Of a DNA stretch of 8,143 nucleotides, positions 1-7,748 are shown piece after piece. The stretch spans positions 1-8,143 of the forward strand of contig JACCYK010000667.1 in the NCBI GenBank assembly GCA_013696525.1, read 5' to 3'. The notes below the pieces were generated by a model that was not told the DNA's origin, ran no database searches, and saw only the letters and a list, made by a program, of their open reading frames with translations. This DNA is from Chloroflexia bacterium. Its GTDB lineage: Bacteria; Chloroflexota; Chloroflexia; Thermomicrobiales; UBA6265. The translations under genes and the position numbers were made by a program. How positions within the stretch are numbered: position 1 is the stretch's first letter; each line of letters begins with the position of its first letter.

Positions 1-255
1 GCCGATGGGTTCACCCTCATTAGTGGCGACTGGCCGGCGACCGCATTTGAAGCCGACGCGGTCGTGCGCTATCGCGGCGCCCCGTCGCCAGCCTCGATCA
101 CCCTCCCCCCTGCCGGCGCGGGGGCCACCGTCGCCTTCACCGGCGATGGCCCGATCGCCTCACCCGGCCAAGCGATCGTCCTCTATCGCGGCGACGAGGT
201 GCTCGGTGGCGGCACGATCCGCGGGGTCACGACCGTCGCCGAGTCAGCTCCCTAA
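1..255 (+). CDS. mnmA: tRNA-specific 2-thiouridylase MnmA, C-terminal 84 codons (5' end outside the window)
   Basis: MnmA (TrmU) installs the 2-thio group on U34 of the Lys, Glu and Gln tRNAs in the cytoplasm. The frame is open from base 1 and ends with TAA at 253-255. Only the C-terminal beta-barrel-like domain is visible. Its hallmarks are VVRYRGAPSPA (residues 21-31 of the visible part), then the family's most conserved C-terminal stretch, TPGQAVVFYDGDEVLGGGWI in typical members. Here it reads SPGQAIVLYRGDEVLGGGTI; T in place of W in GGGTI also occurs in family members. The catalytic PP-loop and cysteines lie upstream of the window. The protein runs about a dozen residues past the GGGTI block, a normal tail. 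The call rests on this signature alone but is specific. Confidence 0.87.
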   Translation, partial: ADGFTLISGDWPATAFEADAVVRYRGAPSPASITLPPAGAGATVAFTGDGPIASPGQAIVLYRGDEVLGGGTIRGVTTVAESAP

Positions 256-314
256 CCCGAGTTTCGGAGAAACCTAGCGCTGTTCCCCACAATTGGAGCG
301 GGAAGCCGATCCCC

Positions 315-333
315 GTGGCAACATCCTTGCCAC
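315..333 (+). terminator. Stem-loop downstream of mnmA (first of two)
   Basis: GTGGCAA (315-321) and TTGCCAC (327-333) form a perfect 7-bp stem with a 5-nt loop, 59 nt after the mnmA stop. No T-run follows, so it is not a canonical intrinsic terminator. It could help end the transcript or stabilise its 3' end. Confidence 0.35.
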
Positions 334-343
334 ATGTCCTCAC

Positions 344-371
344 GGCTCACGCCCCGTCGCGGCCGTGAGCC
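344..371 (+). terminator. Stem-loop downstream of mnmA (second of two)
   Basis: GGCTCACG (344-351) and CGTGAGCC (364-371) form a perfect 8-bp stem around a 12-nt GC-rich loop, 10 nt after the first stem-loop. No U-tract follows on either strand. Two tandem stem-loops between mnmA and an unrelated gene are most simply read as the transcript end. The rest of 256-446 shows no gene. Confidence 0.38.
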
Positions 372-458
372 CTTCGCGGATCAAGTGTTTCCGCCCAGAG
401 TAGGGTGGACATGCTACGATGCCGGTGCGGGTCGTAGGCCGAGGGGGTGAGAAGCGGG

Positions 459-869
459 ATGGACCACGAGAACGGCTCGGAACCGAGCAAGGCCAAGCTG
501 TACGCGATTCTCGGCAGCGCCGGCGCCCTCATCCTGTTCGGGCTGATCGTCTGGGGTCTGTTCGTCCTCGGCGGTGAGGACCAGTCCGCCCTGGAACGCT
601 TCCGCGATATCGCCATCATCTTTATCGTCTTGCTCTTTGCCGTGGTCGTGATCCTGCTGGCGGGGATCACCGCTGCCCTCGTCTTCCTCACAATTCAGCT
701 CAAGGATCGGGTCATCCCGCTGTTGGAGGAGCTAACCGGCACCGCGAAGCAGGTCCGGGGCACCGCCCAGTTCATGACCGAGGAGGCCGTCAAGCCGATC
801 ATCGCCGTCGCCGGCGGCCTGGCCCGGTTTCGCTCGATGACGAGGTCCGTCGCGAACCGCAAGCGCTGA
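459..869 (+). CDS. Small membrane protein with two TM helices and a basic amphipathic tail, function unknown
   Basis: This 136-residue protein matches no characterised family that I recognise. After a short polar N-terminus come TM helix 1 (about residues 15-37, rich in G/I/L) and TM helix 2 (about 51-77, almost wholly I/V/L/F/A). An amphipathic segment follows (about 79-120) with a KDRVIPLLEELTGTAKQVR pattern like the helical regions of DUF948/YtxH-type stress proteins, then a basic tail ending in RKR. I chose ATG 459 over the in-frame GTG 447 because the GAGGGGG purine run at 441-447 is a good ribosome site for ATG (11-nt spacing) but overlaps the GTG. It stands alone between mnmA and a convergent gene. 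A role in membrane organisation is only a guess. Confidence 0.7.
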   Translation: MDHENGSEPSKAKLYAILGSAGALILFGLIVWGLFVLGGEDQSALERFRDIAIIFIVLLFAVVVILLAGITAALVFLTIQLKDRVIPLLEELTGTAKQVRGTAQFMTEEAVKPIIAVAGGLARFRSMTRSVANRKR

Positions 870-882
870 CCGTGGCCCGGGC

Positions 883-1974
883 TTAGCGCCGGCGCAGCCG
901 TTTCAGCAAGTGCAGCTCGCTTTTCTCGTGGAAGTGGATCGCGGTCCGCACCGCCAACCCGATCAGCAAGATCAGAATCACTCCGGAGAGGGACATATCG
1001 ACCAACGAGAGGGTCGGCAACGGCTGCGGCACCATCACCGAGCGAATCCCCCAGACCCCGAGGATCAGGCCGCCGATGCCCAGCAACAGGTCATCGATGG
1101 AGCGCGTAAAGAGCGCCAGCGCCCCCGAAATGCCGATCAGCAGGACCAGCAGCCCGGTCAGCACCCGCAAGTAGAGCGGACGGTGGAACTCGAGCTGCTG
1201 CCCCGCCAACGCGGCGAGAAGATCGTCCTGCTCCTGCACCTCCGGCAAGGCGACGTATTCCGGTGGCCGCATCACGAACTCGGGCACCTGGTCCTGGACC
1301 GAAATGATTAGGTTGTCGGCAAAGTTCTGCTCGGTCAGGGGGGTTTGGGTGCCATCGGGGCTCACCGAATAGCCGGCGATCGCGAGTTGCAGCGTATAGT
1401 CGTCAAAGGGGTAGAGGCTCGGGTTGCCGGCGATCGGCAGATCGATCCCTTCGGTGAAGATATCGACGGCCTCGAGGATTTGGAGCTCGGCGGAGGGGGC
1501 CATCCCCTTGCGGCCGGCCGCGTCATCGAGCGCCAGCAGCAAGAGGTCGAGCTCGGGACAGTTGCCGGTGCATTCCCGGTGCCCGGAAACGGTCATCGAG
1601 ACGGAGGCTGCTCCCTCCGTGATGTCGTCCATCGCGATGTTGATGTAGGTGCGGTCCCGCTCGTTGCCCTCGGTTTCCGCGATCGACATCGCCCGCCCGG
1701 TTTTCAGGTCGTAGACGATTTCGTCGGTGGCGCCGAACAAGGTGTCGATCATGCTGCTGATGGCGAATGGCAGGGCAAAGATGACAAAGACCACGAGCAG
1801 GCCGGTAAACACCAGCGCCACCCGGTACCAATGCTTCGACCGCTCCCGGCCGGACCCGGCCGTCTCGCCGGCCGCGATCGTCGCTCCGCCCATGTCGTCA
1901 TCGCCGCCACCGGGTGGGTTGGCGGTCTCACTGGGCGGATTGAGTTGGCTTGGCGTTGCCGTGAGATGACTCAT
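883..1974 (-). CDS. Membrane protein with one N-terminal TM helix, a large extracytoplasmic domain and three C-terminal TM helices (DUF4436-like)
   Basis: The 363-residue protein has a low-complexity cytoplasmic N-terminus (1-48, P/G/D-rich), TM1 at about 50-72, an extracytoplasmic domain of about 190 residues, and TM2-TM4 at about 267-290, 294-315 and 323-346. It ends in a short basic tail (KRLRRR). In the outer domain I see a Cys pair (C135, C139 in HRECTGNC) and a LYPFDDYTL block (187-195). The layout and the YPFD block recall DUF4436 proteins of actinobacteria; this is memory-based and tentative. No catalytic motif is visible. Start ATG 1974 is supported by GAGG at 1983-1986 (8-nt spacing); M28 is a weaker alternative. 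It is transcribed alone, converging with the two-TM gene only 13 nt away. Confidence 0.72.
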   Translation of the reverse strand: MSHLTATPSQLNPPSETANPPGGGDDDMGGATIAAGETAGSGRERSKHWYRVALVFTGLLVVFVIFALPFAISSMIDTLFGATDEIVYDLKTGRAMSIAETEGNERDRTYINIAMDDITEGAASVSMTVSGHRECTGNCPELDLLLLALDDAAGRKGMAPSAELQILEAVDIFTEGIDLPIAGNPSLYPFDDYTLQLAIAGYSVSPDGTQTPLTEQNFADNLIISVQDQVPEFVMRPPEYVALPEVQEQDDLLAALAGQQLEFHRPLYLRVLTGLLVLLIGISGALALFTRSIDDLLLGIGGLILGVWGIRSVMVPQPLPTLSLVDMSLSGVILILLIGLAVRTAIHFHEKSELHLLKRLRRR

Positions 1975-2035
1975 CTATTCAGCCTCGGCCGTCGCGTGGT
2001 TGACCATCCCGCGGCCACTATTCCTGGCAGCGTGA

Positions 2036-2041
2036 GTTATA
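2036..2041 (-). promoter_or_regulatory. Possible -10 element for the DUF4436-like gene
   Basis: Read on the minus strand this is TATAAC, five of six matches to TATAAT, 62 nt upstream of the ATG at 1974. I could not find a convincing -35 hexamer at 15-19 nt, so this is weak. Confidence 0.25.
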
Positions 2042-2090
2042 GCAGCGATCCCGGCGCAATGGCACCGTTCGGCTGGATAATCACCCTGAC

Positions 2091-2107
2091 CCGGGAAGGT
2101 TCCCCGG
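2091..2107 (-). terminator. Inverted repeat just after the dppF stop
   Basis: CCGGGAA (2091-2097) and TTCCCCGG (2100-2107) form an inverted repeat with one unpaired base. It sits 7-23 nt beyond the dppF stop codon on the minus strand. It may mark the end of the dppDF transcript. No U-run follows, and full pairing would leave too small a loop, so about 5 bp is realistic. Confidence 0.3.
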
Positions 2108-2113
2108 CGATGG

Positions 2114-3144
2114 CTAGGGCCGGGTCCCCGCCAGGATGCGGGTCATTTGCTCCGGGGCGACCACGGGTGAGTCGCGAGCCAGGTAGCAGGCCGCGACACG
2201 GGTGGGGTCGGTCTGGAAGAGCGGCGGCGCTTGCTCGACACAGATCGGCATCGCGTGCGGGCAGCGATCGTGAAAGGCGCAGAACGACGGCCCGGTCGGG
2301 ATCAGCCGCGCCGCGCCAGAGCCGCGGCCTAGCACCCGCTCCCCCTGCCACGCCGCGGCCGGATCGGGCGCCGGGATCGACCCCACCAGGAGCCGCGTGT
2401 AGGGATGCTCCGGGGTTTGAACGACAAGCCCAACCGCGCCCGCCTCCGCCACCGCTCCCCGGTAGAGAACGATGATGTCTTCGCTGATCTGGAAGGCGGT
2501 CGTCAGATCGTGCGTGATGTAGACGATCGAAATGCCGAGATCGCGGTTCAGCGTCAGCAAGCTGTTGAGGATCGTCGCCCGTAACGAGGCATCGACCATC
2601 GACACCGGCTCGTCGGCGATGATCAGGCGCGGCCGCAGCAGCACCGCCCGCGCCACCATGATCCGTTGCCGCTGGCCGCCGCTGAGCTGGTGCGGGTACC
2701 GGCCCAGCGTTTCCTCCGGCCGCAGGCCGACCGCCGAGAGGGCCGACTCCATCAGCTCCCGGCGCTCACGCTTCGACGCCGCCAAGCCAAAGTTCTCGAT
2801 CGGCAGGGCGAGGACATGATCGACTTTGTAGAAGGGGTTGAAGACCTCGAACGGGTCCTGGAAGATCGCTTGCACGTCCTTCAAGAAGCGCCGCCGGTCG
2901 TCGCCGGTGAGCGTCGTCAGCTCCTTGCCGCGGAACAAGACCTGGCCCGAGGTCGGCGCCGCCAGCCCCAGCAGCAGGCGCACCAGCGTCGTCTTGCCGC
3001 TGCCGCTCTCGCCGACGATGGCGGTGACCGACGGTTGCTCGCCACTGATGGCGAGCGAAAAGTCACGCAGGGCCACCGTCTCGCCCGCGCTGAGCAAGCC
3101 GGCGCCGAAGACCTTGGTCACGTTGCGCGCTTCGAGCAGGGCGG

Positions 3145-3148
<4 letters not shown>
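2114..3148 (-). CDS. dppF: ABC transporter ATP-binding subunit, DppF/OppF type
   Basis: This 344-residue cytoplasmic ATPase powers uptake of peptides or oligosaccharides, working as a heterodimer with the DppD-like subunit encoded just upstream. Visible motifs are Walker A GESGSGKT (46-53), Q-loop Q97 in FQDPFEVFNP, signature LSGGQ (155-159), Walker B LIIADE (175-180, catalytic E180) and switch His H213. The oligopeptide-transporter C-terminal region begins around PEHPYTRLL (246-254). Four cysteines follow at 290, 296, 303 and 321 (C-x5-C-x6-C-x17-C), the pattern reported to hold a [4Fe-4S] cluster in some DppD/OppD proteins. ATG 3148 overlaps the TGA of dppD as ATGA, with GAGGAGG at 3153-3159 (4-nt spacing), so translation is probably coupled. 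An open frame extends upstream to 3544 but lies inside dppD and has no ABC homology. Confidence 0.93.
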
Positions 3149-4110
<962 letters not shown>

Positions 4111-4166
4111 CAAACCGTCCCCCTCGGGCGGCGCCCAACCCAGGCTCTCTCGTCATGCTGGCGATG

Positions 4167-4195
4167 ACCGTATGGCACACGCCCCCCGCTGTCAA
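4167..4195 (-). promoter_or_regulatory. Promoter of the dppDF operon
   Basis: On the minus strand there is a perfect -35 TTGACA (4190-4195), 17 bp, then TACGGT (4167-4172) as a weaker -10 (three of six matches). The predicted start near 4160 leaves a leader of about 50 nt to ATG 4110. Confidence 0.5.
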
Positions 4196-4308
4196 TGCAG
4201 AGACCTGCCCGGCTTCGCCGGCACGACAAGCGCGATGCCTGACCATCACCGAACGCTTTGGGCCGGTGCCGCCGAGTGTTCCACCTTCGATCAACGGATG
4301 AGAACCGA

Positions 4309-4336
4309 TTGACAAGATGCCGCCGGCGGCTATCAT
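4309..4336 (+). promoter_or_regulatory. Sigma70-type promoter of the substrate-binding protein gene
   Basis: Perfect -35 TTGACA (4309-4314), a 16-bp spacer, and -10 TATCAT (4331-4336, five of six). The expected start is near 4343, giving a leader of about 113 nt. A perfect 12-bp palindrome, GCCGCCGGCGGC (4319-4330), fills most of the spacer up to the -10 and could be an operator or a chance product of high GC. Confidence 0.75.
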
Positions 4337-4342
4337 CGCCGC

Positions 4343-4455
4343 GAAGCCGGTCGCCGTGCGATTGCATCGGTCCGTTTCGGGGCGACGCGCCGCGGTCGGG
4401 TCTCACCAGCGCGCCACCCCGATAACGGGGCGGCCAACCACGCGGAGGTAAGCTC
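4343..4455 (+). promoter_or_regulatory. Structured 5' leader of the substrate-binding protein mRNA
   Basis: The leader holds a long-range stem, GTCGCC (4350-4355) with GGCGAC (4381-4386), then ACCAGC (4405-4410). A compact hairpin follows, CCCCG (4417-4421), loop ATAA, CGGGG (4426-4430). The ribosome site GGAGGT (4444-4449) lies 13 nt beyond the hairpin and 6 nt before ATG 4456. The 3' half closely resembles the leader of the gene starting at 8141, which suggests a shared regulatory element. I do not recognise a known riboswitch class. Confidence 0.5.
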
Positions 4456-6219
4456 ATGGCCGAGCCCGAGACCACCCGAGTTTCACGACGCGATGTCGTC
4501 AAGGCGGGCGCCGCCCTTGCCACGACCCCGTTTCTGCTGCCCGTGGGAGCCGGGGCGCAGGAGATCCCCGCCGTCGACCGCAACCGGACACTGATCTTGC
4601 GCTGGGGCGGCCGCGAGGGCCGCCACATCGACGCCGAGCTCTGGAACGGCTATGCCCTCGGCGCCAACCACCAGAACGGCCTGTTGCTCCTCTATGAGCC
4701 GCTGGCCTTCTACAGCGCCTTCGCCGACGAGATGATCCCCTGGCTGGCCGAGAGCTGGGAGTTCTCCGACGACCTGCTGGAACTGCGGATCGTCACCCGC
4801 TCCGGCATCACCTGGAGCGACGGCGCGCCGTTCGGCGCCCACGACGTCGCCTACACGCTCAACACCCTGCGCGACACCGGAGCGCAAGTCCGGTGGGGCG
4901 TGGATATCGAGCAGTTCGTCGAGTCAGCCACGGTCGAGAGCGAACAGGAGACGCTCGTCCGCTTCAAGGTGCCCGCGCCCCGCTTCTTCTACTTCATGAC
5001 CTACAAATTCGACATCGGCCTCTACATCGTACCCCAACACGTCTACGAGGGGCAGGACTGGACCAGCTTCACCGCCTTTGACGTTGAACAGGGTTGGCCG
5101 GTCACGACCGGTCCCTGGCGGGTCGTCTTCTCCTCACAAGAGCAGAAAGTCCTGGACCGGGCCGAGAGCTGGTGGGCGGTCGAGCAGGGTCTGGTCGAGG
5201 CAATGCCGGCAGTGGAGCGGATTGTCTACCTGCCCTTCACGGAGGAGACGCAGGTCGCCCAGCAGGTCATCACCAATCAGATCGACACGTCGTTGGGCCT
5301 GGGACCGCTGACCCTGGAAACGATTCTGCTGCAAAACCCGGCGGTGATCACCCACACCCTGAAGGAGTCGCCCTTCGGCTACGTCGATTGGTGGCCGACC
5401 TCGCTCTACGTCAATAACGCGGCCGAGCCGTTCAGCGACCCCAACGTCCGCTGGGCGCTCAGCTACTTCATCAACCGTGAGCAGATCATCGCTGTCGCGC
5501 TCGGTGGCGCCGGCAGCACCGCACCCTTGCCGATGCCGACCTATCCCGGCCTGATCCCCTTCTTCGAGGAGGTCGCCGACCTGCTCGAAGAGTACCCAAC
5601 CCTGGAGCATAACCCGGAGAAGGGCAACGCTTTGCTCGAGGAATCGGGCTGGACCAAGGACGGCGAGGGGATGTGGGCCAAGGACGGCGCCACGCTCGAC
5701 GTACTGATCGAGAGCGTCGCCCTCTTCGCCGACATTGGCCCCGTGATCGCGGAACAGCTCCGGCAGCAAGGCATTCAAGCAACCTTCGGGATGCCGACCG
5801 ACATCCTCGATCGCTTCGAGCAAGGCAACTACTCGGCCTCGCTGTTCGGCCACGGCGGCAGCGTCAGCGCCGATCCCTACTACACCTTGCGCCTCTACCA
5901 ATCACGGACCCTGGCCGTCCCCGGCGGCCACCTGGTCAACTTCTCGAAGTGGCAGAACGAGGCGTTCGACACCATTGTTGACGAGATGGCGGTGACGCCG
6001 CCCGAGGACCAGGCGGCCCTGCTCGACCAGTTCCGCCGCACGATGGAGATCTGGCTGCCGGAGCTGCCCGACATCCAGATCCAAGAGTTCTATCACCGGA
6101 TCCCGATGAACACGACCTACTGGCAGGGCTGGCCGACCGAGGAAGACCCGTACGTCAACGGCGCCTTCTGGCACCTCACCTTCCAGCTCATCCTCAACCG
6201 GCTGACCGCGGTGCAGTAG
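4456..6219 (+). CDS. Family-5 extracellular solute-binding protein (peptide/oligosaccharide ABC importer), Tat-secreted
   Basis: This 587-residue binding protein captures peptides or oligosaccharides outside the membrane for an ABC importer, presumably with the divergent DppD/DppF-like ATPases. A twin-arginine signal, SRRDVVK (10-16), is followed by a hydrophobic stretch. Likely cleavage is after A34 (AGA before Q35), and there is no lipobox cysteine, so export folded through Tat is expected. The SBP_bac_5 core is recognisable from IPWLAESWEFSDD (94-106) and SGITWSDGAPFGAHDVAYTL (116-135, the family's xGxxWSDGxPFxAxDVxYTL block) to the Trp- and Pro-rich C-terminus. The length is typical. Start ATG 4456 has GGAGGT 6 nt upstream. 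Neighbouring permeases are missing. Whether the ligand is a peptide, a sugar or something else cannot be told from sequence. Confidence 0.93.
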   Translation: MAEPETTRVSRRDVVKAGAALATTPFLLPVGAGAQEIPAVDRNRTLILRWGGREGRHIDAELWNGYALGANHQNGLLLLYEPLAFYSAFADEMIPWLAESWEFSDDLLELRIVTRSGITWSDGAPFGAHDVAYTLNTLRDTGAQVRWGVDIEQFVESATVESEQETLVRFKVPAPRFFYFMTYKFDIGLYIVPQHVYEGQDWTSFTAFDVEQGWPVTTGPWRVVFSSQEQKVLDRAESWWAVEQGLVEAMPAVERIVYLPFTEETQVAQQVITNQIDTSLGLGPLTLETILLQNPAVITHTLKESPFGYVDWWPTSLYVNNAAEPFSDPNVRWALSYFINREQIIAVALGGAGSTAPLPMPTYPGLIPFFEEVADLLEEYPTLEHNPEKGNALLEESGWTKDGEGMWAKDGATLDVLIESVALFADIGPVIAEQLRQQGIQATFGMPTDILDRFEQGNYSASLFGHGGSVSADPYYTLRLYQSRTLAVPGGHLVNFSKWQNEAFDTIVDEMAVTPPEDQAALLDQFRRTMEIWLPELPDIQIQEFYHRIPMNTTYWQGWPTEEDPYVNGAFWHLTFQLILNRLTAVQ

Positions 6220-6518
6220 TCACGCTTTTTCCCGCGCTATTGGCGGCGAGTCCCGTCAGGCTCGCCGCCGCCGAGACGCCGCTGACCGCGCCGAGCGTTG
6301 CCAACCGTCGCGCCAGGGAGACCAACTCCCCGCGGCGTCTCCCTCCTGAACTCCGTGGTGTCCGTTGCCAAGAGCATGTCCACCCCGGCGGTCCCGGTAC
6401 CGCGGTGCATGATCTGGGCACCACGCCGCTAATGGCTGATTAACACTGGTCTCCTATCGTACGGGCGAGCGGCGGCGGCGGCCGGCGACACGATCACCAT
6501 CAGGCAAGGAGATCAGCA
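6220..6518 (+). other. Structured intergenic region, candidate non-coding RNA or complex 3' UTR
   Basis: No convincing gene is present. A 67-codon TTG-start frame at 6240 lacks a ribosome site and recognisable domains. The stretch holds three successive foldable domains. Domain A is a 9-bp stem (6242-6269). Domain B is closed by GAGACGCCGC (6273-6282) with GCGGCGTCTC (6332-6341) and contains a nested GGGAG/CTCCC hairpin (6316-6330). Domain C (6354-6425) has an outer 11-bp helix and an inner bulged hairpin. Both strands could fold, so orientation is uncertain. The final 90 nt lead into the small secreted-protein gene and include a run of GGC repeats near 6470-6480. Confidence 0.4.
6242..6269 (+). 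terminator. Strong stem-loop after the substrate-binding protein gene
   Basis: GGCGGCGAG (6242-6250) and CTCGCCGCC (6261-6269) form a perfect 9-bp GC-rich stem with a 10-nt loop, starting 22 nt after the stop codon. There is no downstream U-tract. It probably ends or protects the upstream mRNA. Confidence 0.45.
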
Positions 6519-6773
6519 ATGGGCACGGCGATGCGGCGATCCGAAAGCGAGCACGGGCAGGGCAGCAACGGCCCCTGGACGGCGGGCCGGCTCCTGCTCA
6601 GCGCACTCCTGATCATCGGCGCCCTGGCGGCCGGCGCCTCGATGGCTTCGGCCAACGGCAACGACACGACGCGGCTCGACGATCGGTCGGCCACGCGGGC
6701 GACTAGCAGCCAGAGCGCCGGGCTCTCCGCCACCGCGATGGGAATCTCCGTCCCCCTGCCGCCCCCGTCCTGA
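6519..6773 (+). CDS. Small secreted or membrane-anchored protein of unknown function
   Basis: This 84-residue protein has an excellent ribosome site, AAGGAGA (6506-6512), 6 nt before ATG 6519. A polar N-terminus of about 21 residues is followed by a hydrophobic segment (about 22-44, LLLSALLIIGALAAGASMASA). ASA before N46 is a plausible signal-peptidase site, which would release a Ser/Thr/Ala-rich peptide of about 39 residues ending in a proline run (PLPPPS). If uncleaved it would be a single-TM protein. I recognise no family. It might be a surface-exposed tail protein; nothing here indicates a bacteriocin or a modified peptide. It sits between the structured intergenic region and the four-TM gene. 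Confidence 0.6.
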   Translation: MGTAMRRSESEHGQGSNGPWTAGRLLLSALLIIGALAAGASMASANGNDTTRLDDRSATRATSSQSAGLSATAMGISVPLPPPS

Positions 6774-6805
6774 CCCAAACACCCAATTCGGCCGGTGGCA
6801 TGCGC

Positions 6806-6835
6806 TGGACCGGCCACTCCCGCATCGCCGATAAT
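6806..6835 (+). promoter_or_regulatory. Possible promoter of the four-TM gene
   Basis: TGGACC (6806-6811, four of six), an 18-bp spacer, then GATAAT (6830-6835, five of six). A start near 6842 would leave a 33-nt leader before ATG 6875. It would also exclude the longer frame that begins at 6800. Confidence 0.35.
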
Positions 6836-6874
6836 GGGTGGACGGTATGCTGGACGTCCTCCTGGAGGGTCCCG

Positions 6875-7255
6875 ATGCGGTTTTCATGGCATCGCCTCGC
6901 TGGCGCGGCCGCCTTCGCCTGCATCTTCACGCTCCTGGTGTTCGTTTCGCCATCTGGCGAGGCCAGCGCCACGCACCTGCTCTGGGCGCTCATCTCCGGC
7001 ATCATCATCGGCTACATCGTGTTTCCAGGGCTGGCGTATACATGGAGCCGGCGTCCGCCCTGGCGCCCGACGTGGGGCCGCGTCGCCGCCACCGTCGGCT
7101 TGGCTGGGTTGGTAGCGATCGGCGTGACTTCGCTCAGCGCGCGGCTGAGCGGGAACGATCTGCGCCCGGCCTCTGTGCTGGTCTCGTTCCTGTTTATAGG
7201 TAGTCTGATCTACATCAACCTCGGACGCCACGGAGTAAGACCATGGGGACGATAA
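6875..7255 (+). CDS. Four-TM integral membrane protein, function unknown
   Basis: The 126-residue protein is almost entirely membrane-embedded, with TM helices at about 8-24, 34-55, 68-87 and 97-115, short loops, and an Arg/Trp-rich loop between helices 2 and 3 (SRRPPWRPTWGR). No catalytic or transport motif is visible and I recognise no family. ATG 6875 is preferred over the in-frame ATG 6800 because GGAGGG (6864-6869) is 5 nt upstream, the extra 25 residues look non-coding, and a possible promoter lies inside that stretch. Its last 13 bases overlap the start of the next gene, so the two are probably co-transcribed and translationally linked. Confidence 0.68.
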   Translation: MRFSWHRLAGAAAFACIFTLLVFVSPSGEASATHLLWALISGIIIGYIVFPGLAYTWSRRPPWRPTWGRVAATVGLAGLVAIGVTSLSARLSGNDLRPASVLVSFLFIGSLIYINLGRHGVRPWGR

Positions 7256-7680
7256 GTGTTCCATCGCAAGTTGAGATTCTCGGTTACACCGCGCCCGCGG
7301 AGTTTCACCCACTTCGTCTCGCCATTGAGCGGTCGAGGTTTATGCTTGAATTGCCTGACAACTGGGATGACGAAGGAAGTCCAGGATACCGGGAGGACGT
7401 TTGGCATCGTGCCGTGGCGCTCCTGCTCGACACCTCGCTTTCTTACTGGCGGAAGAACCGGGAGGCGCCGCCCTTCCCAAGGCTTGGCAAGGGGCCGCTC
7501 GGCAGTATTGATCTCCACTGGCGCACCGCGTCACGGGAGCTTCTGCTCAACGTGCCGGCGGCGACGGACAGCCCGCTCTCCTTCTTCGGCGATGGGCTGG
7601 ACAACAAGGCTTTCCAGCTCGAAGGCACCAAGCCGATCAGCGATGGAGAGACCTGGTTGCTTGAATGGTTGACGAGGTAA
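7243..7680 (+). CDS. Conserved hypothetical protein with an LPDNWDDEGSP motif
   Basis: This 145-residue soluble protein has no signal or TM segment. The block at 37-47 (LPDNWDDEGSP) and the later PPFPRLGKGPLGSIDLHW region (76-93) match a widespread uncharacterised family. Its members share LPxxWDxxGAP near the N-terminus, then PxxxPxxDGGxxLEW and a beta-rich C-terminus. I know of no established function; such genes often sit in small accessory gene sets. A Cys-free, acidic composition (ends ETWLLEWLTR) suggests a cytoplasmic protein. ATG 7243 has GGAG (7232-7235) 7 nt upstream and overlaps the preceding gene by 13 nt. The lower GC at third positions than in the transporter genes may hint at separate origin. 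Confidence 0.78.
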   Translation: MGTISVPSQVEILGYTAPAEFHPLRLAIERSRFMLELPDNWDDEGSPGYREDVWHRAVALLLDTSLSYWRKNREAPPFPRLGKGPLGSIDLHWRTASRELLLNVPAATDSPLSFFGDGLDNKAFQLEGTKPISDGETWLLEWLTR

Positions 7681-7748
7681 ACGGCCAGTGGCCTGGAGAG
7701 AACATACCGCCCGAGCATGAACTCGACATGACCAGCAGGAGGTGCTCA

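Noticed and set aside
1345..2475. 376-codon plus-strand frame opposite the DUF4436-like gene and the end of dppF
   Set aside because: Antisense shadow in high-GC DNA. It spans two unrelated real genes, is rich in Arg/Gly/His low-complexity sequence and has no domain.
6396..6405. GGTACCGCGG, identical to part of the T-box core
   Set aside because: It pairs with upstream GCGGT rather than with downstream sequence. There is no recognisable Stem I specifier layout, and the next gene is not an aminoacyl-tRNA synthetase or an amino-acid gene.
6354..6425. Bulged hairpin considered as an integron attC site
   Set aside because: No RYYYAAC/GTTRRRY core pair at the ends and no integrase or cassette structure nearby.
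6240..6443. 67-codon frame in the structured intergenic region
   Set aside because: TTG start inside a hairpin stem, no ribosome site, poor third-position GC and no recognisable family.
6800..6874. Longer N-terminus for the four-TM protein starting at ATG 6800
   Set aside because: No ribosome site there, and the added residues look non-coding. ATG 6875 has GGAGGG at good spacing.
7665..7748. Longer N-terminus for the FDEFL protein from ATG 7665
   Set aside because: It lacks a ribosome site and overlaps the WDDEG gene. Similarity to the regulator family begins only after ATG 7749, which has AGGAGGT upstream.
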